Shown here piece after piece: positions 1 through 5,696 of a stretch of 10,471 bases of DNA; position 1 is the first letter of the stretch, and every line of letters begins with the position of its first letter. The translations under genes were made by a program, and so were the position numbers. This DNA is from Firmicutes bacterium CAG:631. GTDB lineage: Bacteria; Bacillota_I; Bacilli_A; RFN20; CAG-631. The notes beneath the pieces were generated by a model that did not search any database, had not been told where the DNA came from, and saw only the letters and a list, made by a program, of their open reading frames with translations. The stretch spans positions 1 through 10,471 of the forward strand of contig HF998018.1 in assembly GCA_000433015.1 (NCBI GenBank). The letters are read 5' to 3'.

Positions 1-45
1 GTGAACTAAATTGGGTTCAGTTCAATTCGCTAAGGTTTTATTTTT

Positions 46-54
46 TATACTAAT
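46..54 (+). promoter_or_regulatory. Possible -10 element for the yqfC-yqfD-phoH operon
   Basis: TATACTAAT lies about 40 bases before the yqfC start and would place a transcript start near 57-60, just ahead of the hairpin at 61-85. I see no convincing -35 hexamer at 16-19 bases upstream. The core ATAC also partly resembles the -10 of sigma-E sporulation promoters, which drive yqfC in Bacillus subtilis, but the remaining positions do not fit well. The sigma factor is therefore undecided, and the transcript may begin before the window. Confidence 0.22.
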
Positions 55-60
55 TTATTG

Positions 61-85
61 TCTCTTTTCATATATTGAAAAGAGG
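61..85 (+). promoter_or_regulatory. Leader hairpin covering the yqfC ribosome-binding site
   Basis: CTCTTTTCA (62-70) pairs with TGAAAAGAG (76-84) in nine consecutive Watson-Crick pairs. A U-G pair (61/85) extends the stem, and the loop is five bases (TATAT). The right arm contains AGAGG, the core of the Shine-Dalgarno sequence AGAGGTGAT (81-89) that serves the ATG at 94. Folded RNA would hide this site. No T run follows, so it is not a terminator. Inference: it lowers or conditions translation of yqfC and the coupled yqfD, or it protects the mRNA 5' end. The pairing is seen in the sequence; a regulatory role is not shown. Confidence 0.5.
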
Positions 86-93
86 TGATACAA

Positions 94-306
94 ATGATTT
101 ATATTGATGAAAATCAGATTCGTATTCAATTATTTCAAAAAATTCTACGAGTCAGTGATCAATGTATTATGGTTGCAATGAAAAATAAAAAGATTATTAT
201 TGATGGCTATAAATTATGTATTACCTATTTAGAAAAAACGGAAATCATTATTGTTGGAAGATTTAAATCCATTCAATTTTTAGAAAAAGAGGAAAATTTA
301 TGTTAA
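94..306 (+). CDS. yqfC: YqfC-like sporulation protein (YabP/YqfC family)
   Basis: This is a small 70-residue protein. Its core (about residues 20-62) alternates short beta-like stretches with the family pattern: an I-I-I-D-G-Y-x-L-x-I segment, then I-I-I-V-G-R-F-x-S-I-x-F. This resembles the YabP/YqfC family, whose Bacillus subtilis member is made in the mother cell under sigma-E during sporulation. Bacillus YqfC is somewhat longer (about 93 residues); here the N-terminal part is short. The start chosen is ATG 94, with Shine-Dalgarno AGAGGTGAT four bases upstream; the in-frame GTG at 85 is part of that site and is rejected. The 3' end overlaps the yqfD start by 7 bases, so translation is probably coupled. 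The assignment rests as much on the neighbours (yqfD, phoH) as on the weak sequence pattern. Confidence 0.72.
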   Translation: MIYIDENQIRIQLFQKILRVSDQCIMVAMKNKKIIIDGYKLCITYLEKTEIIIVGRFKSIQFLEKEENLC

Positions 307-1238
307 AATCATTCGACAAATATGAAGTGCACATCTTTGATATTACTTCAGCAATGAATCAATTAAAAGAAGAAAAAGTTGTCATTTATAAGTTAGAAAA
401 AATTGATGCATTTACTTATACTTTTTTAGCCTCTCCTTATTGTAGAAATCGAATCAAAAAAGTGTTTGTTCAACCAAAACTAATTAAAAAAGTTGGACTT
501 TTTCACATTGTGGAAAATTTTTTTACTTTTAAAACAACCGCGTTAGCTTTAATGTTTTCGATTGTTTTATTTTTTTTGTTTTGTAATCGAATTTGGAAAA
601 TTAATATTTCGGGAGATAATAAGCAACTCTATCCTAAAATCCAAGAAACTTTAGAAAAAAATAAAATTAAAGTAGGTATGGGAAAAATCAATAGTGAATC
701 ATTATTGTTAGTTGAAGAAAAAATTCTTTATGACTTAAAAGATCAAATTGAATGGTTAGAAATGAGAGTAAATGGATCTACTTTAACGGTTAAATTTTTA
801 AAGAAAAGAGTTTCTAATCCGCCTATTTTACTCAATCAATCTTTATATGCCACAAAAGATGGAGTCATTCATTCTTTTGATATTAAAAATGGCGAAAAAA
901 TGGTTAAAGTCAATGATTATGTAAAAAAGGGCGATTTATTAGTAAAAGATGTGGTGACAACAGATCAAAATGAAGATGTATATGTAGGAACATACGGTAG
1001 TGTCTATGCTTATACATGGTACACTGTGGATGCAACCTATACATTAAAAGACAATGAAGCATATGATGAAGTAGATGTGTTCAGCACGCTTTTAATTGAA
1101 TCGCGAGCAGAAGTTGGAAAAGAAATTACAGAAAATGAATCCATAGAGAAAGAAAATGTGATACAATTTAAAAAGGAAGGTAAAATAATAACGATGAAAG
1201 TACATTTTACCTGTATTGAAGACATCACAAAGGAATGA
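300..1238 (+). CDS. yqfD: YqfD, stage IV sporulation-type membrane protein
   Basis: The protein has 312 residues, shorter than Bacillus YqfD (about 398). Residues 1-75 form a soluble N-terminal part and residues 78-97 a single hydrophobic helix. Residues 98-170 follow as a POTRA-like stretch (I-W-K-I-N-I-S-G near 98-105, then a helix and an E-W-L-E-M-R-V-N-G-S-T-L strand). Residues 183-215 are a lipoyl/biotinyl-like hairpin (A-T-K-D-G-V-I, then V-N-D-Y-V-K-K-G-D-L-L-V), and G-S-V-Y-A-Y-T-W-Y follows at 233-241. These features are typical of the YqfD family, a membrane-anchored protein of the sporulating mother cell whose biochemical role is unknown. The start at 300 is preceded by AAAGAGG (286-292). 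The TGA stop overlaps the phoH ATG. The C-terminal 40 residues are acidic and poorly conserved by eye. Confidence 0.85.
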   Translation: MLKSFDKYEVHIFDITSAMNQLKEEKVVIYKLEKIDAFTYTFLASPYCRNRIKKVFVQPKLIKKVGLFHIVENFFTFKTTALALMFSIVLFFLFCNRIWKINISGDNKQLYPKIQETLEKNKIKVGMGKINSESLLLVEEKILYDLKDQIEWLEMRVNGSTLTVKFLKKRVSNPPILLNQSLYATKDGVIHSFDIKNGEKMVKVNDYVKKGDLLVKDVVTTDQNEDVYVGTYGSVYAYTWYTVDATYTLKDNEAYDEVDVFSTLLIESRAEVGKEITENESIEKENVIQFKKEGKIITMKVHFTCIEDITKE

Positions 1239-2194
1239 TTTATGGAATGGATTATTTTTTCAATTTAAAGCAATATCACTTGACAATGAATCAATTGACT
1301 CAATTTTATGGTGCCGATGATCATAACATCAAATATATTGAAAAGGCTTTTCAGCAACCAATTCAAGGGAATGGCGATTATTTAATTGTTCAATCAAAAG
1401 ATGAAATGGGATATATGAAAATCAAAAAAGCAATTGAATTAGTTATTAATAAAGTAAAAGAAAATGCAGATATTGATAAAATGTTGTTAGATTCAATTAT
1501 CAAACAAGTGAATGAAAATAAATTTTTTAATGATGGAGATATCAAATTTGTAACAACTTATCAAAAAAAAGTGATTAAACCTAAAAATGAAAGTCAAGTA
1601 AAATATTTTCATGATTTAGAAAAAAATACAATCATTTTCGCTACTGGTGCGGCTGGAACCGGGAAGACTTTTTTAGCTGTAGCTTATGCAATTGATCAAT
1701 TAAAAAAGAATAAAACACAAAAAATTATTATTACACGGCCTATTGTTGAAGCCGGAGAAAATTTAGGATTTTTACCTGGTGAATTAAAAGAAAAAGTAGA
1801 TCCTTATTTAACTCCAATTTATGATGCCTTAAATACGATTTTAGGGGTAGAAATGACACAAAAATATTTAGAAAAGGGAATTGTTGAAATTGCCCCTTTA
1901 GCTTATATGCGAGGAAGAACACTTTCTGATGCTATTGTGATTTTAGATGAAGCACAAAACACGACAGCAGTACAAATGAAAATGTTTTTAACTCGTTTGG
2001 GATATAATGCAAAAATGATTATTACTGGCGATGAATCACAAATTGATTTAAAAAATGCAGCAACTAGTGGATTAATTCATGCTAAAAGAATTTTACAAAA
2101 TATCGAACAAATCGCTTTTATTACTTTCCAATCAAAAGATGTTGTTCGAAATCCATTAGTTGGCAAAATTATTGATGCTTATGAAAAAAAATAA
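1235..2194 (+). CDS. phoH: PhoH family P-loop ATPase
   Basis: The protein has 319 residues, the usual length for single-domain bacterial PhoH. Walker A is GAAGTGKT (138-145) and Walker B is I-V-I-L-D-E-A-Q-N (234-242). Other PhoH hallmarks are I-I-I-T-R-P (165-169), G-F-L-P-G (178-182), A-Y-M-R-G-R-T-L (223-230) and I-I-T-G-D-E-S-Q-I-D (262-271). The N-terminal 110 residues are a small alpha/beta region without a catalytic motif. PhoH is a cytoplasmic nucleotide-binding protein of the helicase-like fold, linked to RNA metabolism; its exact role is unsettled. The ATG at 1235 overlaps the yqfD stop as ATGA, and the AAAGGA beside it is too close to act as its own site. Termination-reinitiation, or the in-frame ATG at 1247, would solve this. 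ybeY, the common downstream neighbour, is missing; the gene ends at a terminator. Confidence 0.95.
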   Translation: MIYGMDYFFNLKQYHLTMNQLTQFYGADDHNIKYIEKAFQQPIQGNGDYLIVQSKDEMGYMKIKKAIELVINKVKENADIDKMLLDSIIKQVNENKFFNDGDIKFVTTYQKKVIKPKNESQVKYFHDLEKNTIIFATGAAGTGKTFLAVAYAIDQLKKNKTQKIIITRPIVEAGENLGFLPGELKEKVDPYLTPIYDALNTILGVEMTQKYLEKGIVEIAPLAYMRGRTLSDAIVILDEAQNTTAVQMKMFLTRLGYNAKMIITGDESQIDLKNAATSGLIHAKRILQNIEQIAFITFQSKDVVRNPLVGKIIDAYEKK

Positions 2195-2222
2195 TTGGTA
2201 ACCCAATTATTTTTTTTCATAA
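2179..2222. terminator. Bidirectional terminator between phoH and nfo, overlapping both coding ends
   Basis: The arms 2179-2198 and 2203-2222 are a perfect 20-bp inverted repeat around a 4-base loop (TAAC). The stem runs GG-TTAATA then eight A/T pairs, so each strand reads hairpin followed by eight T's, the form of a rho-independent terminator in both directions. The phoH stop (2192-2194) and the nfo stop (2207-2209) both lie inside the arms. The palindrome therefore also encodes the final Y-E-K-K and the stop of both proteins. Confidence 0.88.
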
Positions 2223-3124
2223 TAGTAGTCAAAGATGTCTTCGATTAAATGCGGATTAAATGTTTGATTACGAATCATTTGAATTTCAAAACGATATGGT
2301 GGATAACTCACTTTTTGATTTTCAACAGTATAAGAAATCCAAGGAGTTTCTAAAATAAATATTTTATCGGCTAGTAAAGGATGATAAATAAAATGCATTA
2401 AGTGATGAAAACCTATCATTCCTAAGCCAATATTTGCATGCCTATCTTTATGTGCCCCTTTAAGATTTTTTGAATCATTAATGTGGCAAACTTTTAAATA
2501 GTTTAGACCAATGATTTGATCAAATTCGGAAAGAAGTTCATTTGTTTGTGATAAATCATAACCTCCATCATGAATATGGCAAGTATCTAGACAAACACCT
2601 ATACATTCTTTTTTTTCGATTAAGTCAATGATATTTTTAATTTCTTGAAATGTAATTCCAACTTCTGATCCTTTCCCAGCCATCGTTTCTAAAAGAATTT
2701 GAATCGTTGGATAATCATTAAATAGTTGATTTAATGCATTGGCAATATGTTGAATTGCTAGTTGACGATCTGCTTTTAAGGCACTTCCAGGATGTAACAC
2801 TAAATATTTACACCCAATCGCTAGTGTTCGTTCAATTTCTGTTTTTAAAAGTCGAATCGAAAGTTGATATTTTTCTTCATCTTCACAATTGGCAAGATTA
2901 ATGAGATATGGAGCATGGACAATCACATTTTCTATGTCCATATGATTTTCTTTTAACAGTGCTTTGGCTTCTTCTATTTTTAAATTGTTTAAAGGTGTGC
3001 GTATCGTATTTTGTGGAGCACCAGTATAAAACATAAAAGTATTTGCTTGATAAGAAATGGCTTCTTTAACAGAACCTAGTAAATAATTTGGTGCGGACAT
3101 ACCGACATGAGAACCAATAATCAT
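2207..3124 (-). CDS. nfo: Endonuclease IV (AP endonuclease Nfo)
   Basis: The protein has 305 residues, the normal length for this TIM-barrel family (Bacillus YqfS is about 297). It cleaves the DNA backbone 5' of abasic sites and removes blocked 3' ends in base-excision repair; in Bacillus it also protects spore DNA. All nine residues matching the trinuclear zinc ligands of E. coli Nfo are present: H70, H111, E146, D180, H183, H214, D227, H229 and E259. They sit in the expected contexts (I-V-H-A-P-Y, L-H-P-G, L-L-E-T-M-A-G-K-G, C-L-D-T-C-H, H-I-N-D-S, K-D-R-H, L-E-T-P). The start is secure: AAGGAGGG (3131-3138) lies six bases upstream. The ATG overlaps the cshB TGA, so the two are translationally coupled. 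The C-terminus is formed by the shared terminator palindrome. Confidence 0.97.
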   Translation of the reverse strand: MIIGSHVGMSAPNYLLGSVKEAISYQANTFMFYTGAPQNTIRTPLNNLKIEEAKALLKENHMDIENVIVHAPYLINLANCEDEEKYQLSIRLLKTEIERTLAIGCKYLVLHPGSALKADRQLAIQHIANALNQLFNDYPTIQILLETMAGKGSEVGITFQEIKNIIDLIEKKECIGVCLDTCHIHDGGYDLSQTNELLSEFDQIIGLNYLKVCHINDSKNLKGAHKDRHANIGLGMIGFHHLMHFIYHPLLADKIFILETPWISYTVENQKVSYPPYRFEIQMIRNQTFNPHLIEDIFDYYYEKK

Positions 3125-4476
3125 TGATTTCCCTCCTTGTACTTTTGAATTTGTCTTTTTTTGATTTCTTTTTTGATAAATTCACGCTTGTGTTTTCTTT
3201 TGATTTGATCAATTTGTAATTTTATTTTCTTCTTATAATTCGGCTTTACTTTTTTTAAGCGATTTTGATGAATTACTTTTTTTATTTCTACATCCATTTC
3301 TCCAGGTTTTTTCATTCTTTTTTTTCTTGAATCAAAATTCTTTAAAGTTTTCCATTCGTGATTTTTAATTTCTTTGGTGACAAAAGTAATACCTTGGTCA
3401 GACAATTTTGAAATGGCTTCTTTATCTTTATTTTGATAAATAGTTATACATTGGCCAGTTAAATTATTTCTACCACATCTTCCTGCGCGATGCATATAAA
3501 AATCTAAATGCTCTATTGAAGGCATGCCAATTGAGATGACATGGCTTACTCCTGGAATATCAATTCCTCGACTGGCAATATCGCTAGCAATGATGTATTT
3601 AAATTCACCATTTAAAGATCGTTTAATATTCTTTTTTCGTTCTCTACTTTTTAAATCTCCATGAATCATTTCAACATCATAATTGCGTAGATGCAATTCA
3701 TTATAAATATTTTCAACCTCTTTTTTGGTATTTGCAAAAATTAGGCAGACATAAGGATTGATATTTTGTAAAATTAAATCGAGAATATCATAAATATTTC
3801 TTTCTTTTGAAGGATAGAGAATGTGTTCAATATTTTCATGATCCGAGGACTTATCATCTTCAATTAAAATCGGATTTTTTAAATATTTTTTTAAAAAAGG
3901 TCGTATTCCAACAGGAATCGTTGCACTAAAAACCATAATTTGGGCTTGAGGATGTATTAATGAAGCAATGCGATCCACTTCATTTAAAAATCCCATTTCT
4001 AAGGTCATATCTGCTTCATCTATAATGAGTGTAGAAACGGTCGATAAATTTAAAAGTCCATTATCAATAACAATATGCTGAATTCTTTCGGATGTTCCAA
4101 TTAAAATTTGTGGTGTAACATTTAATTTTTCAATATCTTTTTGACTTTCTTGTCCACCCATCAAACAACTAATTTTAACTTCGGGAAAATTTTTAAAAAA
4201 TATTTTGCAACATTGATATAATTGTAAAGCAAGTTCACGTGTTGGAACTAAAAGAATACTTTGTAAAAATGGTTTATCTTTTTGAATTTTATTTGCTAAA
4301 GGAATTAAAAAAGCGTGTGTTTTTCCACTTCCTGTTTTTCCTTTTCCAATGATGTTTTGATTTTTTAATGCATGCGGAATGACTAAATGTTGGATTGTTG
4401 TTGGAGTGGTAAAATGAATTTCTTGAATGGCTTGTAAGACCTCTTTTTTTAAAGAATATTCATCAAAGGTATGCAT
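3121..4476 (-). CDS. cshB: DEAD-box RNA helicase, CshB type
   Basis: The protein has 451 residues from ATG 4476. Motifs in order: Q motif (H-F-T-T-P-T-T-I-Q, ending near residue 29), motif I TGSGKT (48-53), Ia P-T-R-E-L-A (78-83), II D-E-A-D (153-156), III S-A-T (184-186), V near 297-308 (S-D-I-A-S-R-G-I-D-I) and VI HRAGRCGR (329-336). A very basic tail (about 385-451) contains K-V-K-P-N-Y-K-K-K, a signature I associate with Bacillus CshB/YqfR, a cold-shock helicase that unwinds short RNA duplexes. The usual T-P-G-R of motif Ib reads T-S-E-R here (128-131). The in-frame GTG at 4485 belongs to the Shine-Dalgarno-like GAAGTG (4483-4488), so ATG 4476 is preferred. nfo follows with an ATGA overlap, as in the Bacillus yqfR-yqfS pair. 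Confidence 0.93.
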   Translation of the reverse strand: MHTFDEYSLKKEVLQAIQEIHFTTPTTIQHLVIPHALKNQNIIGKGKTGSGKTHAFLIPLANKIQKDKPFLQSILLVPTRELALQLYQCCKIFFKNFPEVKISCLMGGQESQKDIEKLNVTPQILIGTSERIQHIVIDNGLLNLSTVSTLIIDEADMTLEMGFLNEVDRIASLIHPQAQIMVFSATIPVGIRPFLKKYLKNPILIEDDKSSDHENIEHILYPSKERNIYDILDLILQNINPYVCLIFANTKKEVENIYNELHLRNYDVEMIHGDLKSRERKKNIKRSLNGEFKYIIASDIASRGIDIPGVSHVISIGMPSIEHLDFYMHRAGRCGRNNLTGQCITIYQNKDKEAISKLSDQGITFVTKEIKNHEWKTLKNFDSRKKRMKKPGEMDVEIKKVIHQNRLKKVKPNYKKKIKLQIDQIKRKHKREFIKKEIKKRQIQKYKEGNQ

Positions 4477-4504
4477 AAAAATCACTTCTACTTTCTTTGT
4501 ATTT

Positions 4505-4510
4505 ATTATA
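4505..4510 (-). promoter_or_regulatory. Probable -10 element of the cshB-nfo operon
   Basis: A perfect TATAAT is present on the minus strand. It would start transcription near 4498 and leave a leader of about 22 bases before ATG 4476, with the GAAGTG ribosome site inside. The -35 position would fall in the loop and left arm of the terminator at 4515-4543, where no good TTGACA-like hexamer is visible (AGGAAA or TAGGAA at best). The -10 and its placement are good; the promoter as a whole is moderate. Confidence 0.45.
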
Positions 4511-4514
4511 TAAT

Positions 4515-4543
4515 AAAAAGCGACTCTTTCCTAGTCGCTTTTT
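4515..4543 (-). terminator. Rho-independent terminator after the zinc-ribbon membrane protein gene
   Basis: AAAAAGCGACT (4515-4525) and AGTCGCTTTTT (4533-4543) form an 11-bp stem with a 7-base loop. Read on the minus strand it follows the stop codon at 4546-4548 almost directly and ends in a T run (CTTTTTATTAT). It separates the SPFH/zinc-ribbon module from cshB-nfo. The symmetric A and T runs would let it work on the plus strand too, but no plus-strand gene leads into it. Confidence 0.9.
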
Positions 4544-4545
4544 CA

Positions 4546-5649
4546 TTAATAATAAAGAAAAAATAAAACAATTCCAGTTATTAGCAATAAAATGACGAAA
4601 ATCAAAATGGAAATTTTCATTGCAGATTTTGGATATTTTCCATAGAATTTTCCGTTTTGACCATTGATAACGAAAAGATATCTTTTTTTGTTGATTTGAT
4701 AAGAACCATTATATAAAGGGCAAAGCATTTGCTTAAAGGTAACATGATCATATTTTGTTTTAATATTTAAACTAGAAACAGTATCTCCACCAATTTGTTT
4801 AATAATATGTGTGCGAATATTTCTAGCCATCACATTTCGAGCACGTTCAAAACCTTCTTCCAAATTAATCGAAGATTTTTCGGCTTGATAGCCTAAAAGA
4901 TATTTTTCATCATATTTTTGAGATTCTTTTAAATTGTAAAAAGCAACTTTACCAATATAATCATCTAAAACGTTTTTTGTACCACGAATGACAACATCAT
5001 CAAAAAATTCATTTAGATTTCCAGCCACAGGGGTCCAACGAATTCTTCTTTCTCGAACAAAACGAGTACTATTTCCAGAACGAATTGTTCGAGTGACGTA
5101 ATAATAATCTCCTCTCATTGCGCTATATTGACTAAATGTATTTGCATCAAATGTCCAAATAGGAATATAAAATGCTGAATATTTTGGATGATAAAAAGAT
5201 TTTTTTATTTTTCTAGGAGCCCAAAAGCGACTTTTTATCCATTGATGAAACAATTGATTATTATCTTCTTCAGATATTTTAAAAGGAATGACACCTTCAA
5301 TATGAATGATTTCATCTTCAATATTTTGTTTAATGGTTTTGTTTGAACCACAAAATGGGCATTCAGTAGAAAGTTGCATTTTATCAATCATAATGAGTGC
5401 GCCACAATCTTCACAGCGAATATTGATTTTATTTTCAGTTTTTATTTCATTTTCTTTATTTTCTTTATACTTTTGTAAATACGTCTCAAAATCATATTCT
5501 TCAACTGCTCCTTCTTTTCCATTAAGAGGAATAATCGAACCACAACTATCACAAATTAAATTTTGGCTTTCAGGATCAAAATGCAAAGTTGAACCACATT
5601 GAGGACATTTACTATTGACTGCTTCTTTTAATTCTTCTTCATCATACAT
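4546..5649 (-). CDS. Membrane-anchored protein with two TFIIB-type zinc ribbons (YdjG-like)
   Basis: The protein has 367 residues. Zinc ribbon 1 uses C15, C18, C33 and C36 (C-P-Q-C-G, C-D-S-C-G). An acidic/lysine-rich linker (44-75) follows, then zinc ribbon 2 with C79, C82, C97 and C100. A soluble domain rich in aromatic residues follows (about 110-335; W-I-K-S-R-F-W-A-P and Y-I-P-I-W-T-F are visible). The C-terminus is one hydrophobic helix (344-367) that ends the protein, a tail-anchor arrangement. I recognise this layout as the family of Bacillus YdjG, which works with the SPFH protein YdjI and PspA at the membrane; biochemical activity is unknown. The gene directly follows an SPFH gene here, which fits. 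The start is strong: AGGAGGGG (5656-5663) lies six bases before ATG 5649. Function beyond a membrane-associated role is inference. Confidence 0.8.
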   Translation of the reverse strand: MYDEEELKEAVNSKCPQCGSTLHFDPESQNLICDSCGSIIPLNGKEGAVEEYDFETYLQKYKENKENEIKTENKINIRCEDCGALIMIDKMQLSTECPFCGSNKTIKQNIEDEIIHIEGVIPFKISEEDNNQLFHQWIKSRFWAPRKIKKSFYHPKYSAFYIPIWTFDANTFSQYSAMRGDYYYVTRTIRSGNSTRFVRERRIRWTPVAGNLNEFFDDVVIRGTKNVLDDYIGKVAFYNLKESQKYDEKYLLGYQAEKSSINLEEGFERARNVMARNIRTHIIKQIGGDTVSSLNIKTKYDHVTFKQMLCPLYNGSYQINKKRYLFVINGQNGKFYGKYPKSAMKISILIFVILLLITGIVLFFLYY

Positions 5650-5663
5650 ATTTTACCCCTCCT

Positions 5664-5689
5664 AAAAAAAGGCAATCATTAGATTGCCT
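5664..5689 (-). terminator. Intergenic terminator or attenuator between the SPFH and zinc-ribbon genes
   Basis: On the minus strand AGGCAATC (5689-5682) pairs with GATTGCCT (5677-5670) around the loop TAAT, followed by seven T's (stem end plus 5669-5664). This is a complete rho-independent terminator eight bases after the upstream stop. The T run is directly followed by the AGGAGGGG ribosome site of the next gene. Downstream expression therefore needs read-through or a promoter inside the SPFH coding sequence; no promoter fits in the 47-base gap itself. Confidence 0.82.
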
Positions 5690-5696
5690 AAATTGA

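Noticed and set aside
1..24. Small inverted repeat TGAACT (2-7) / AGTTCA (19-24) as a terminator or operator
   Set aside because: The stem is only six pairs with an 11-base loop and no T tract follows; such repeats are expected by chance in A+T-rich DNA.
1037..1228. Open frame on the minus strand inside yqfD
   Set aside because: It is antisense to a well-supported gene, has no ribosome site and its low-complexity Ser/Phe-rich product looks like a reverse-frame artefact.
5306..5602. 98-codon open frame on the plus strand opposite the zinc-ribbon gene
   Set aside because: It is antisense to a coding region with clear zinc-ribbon motifs and a strong ribosome site; its product shows no recognisable pattern.
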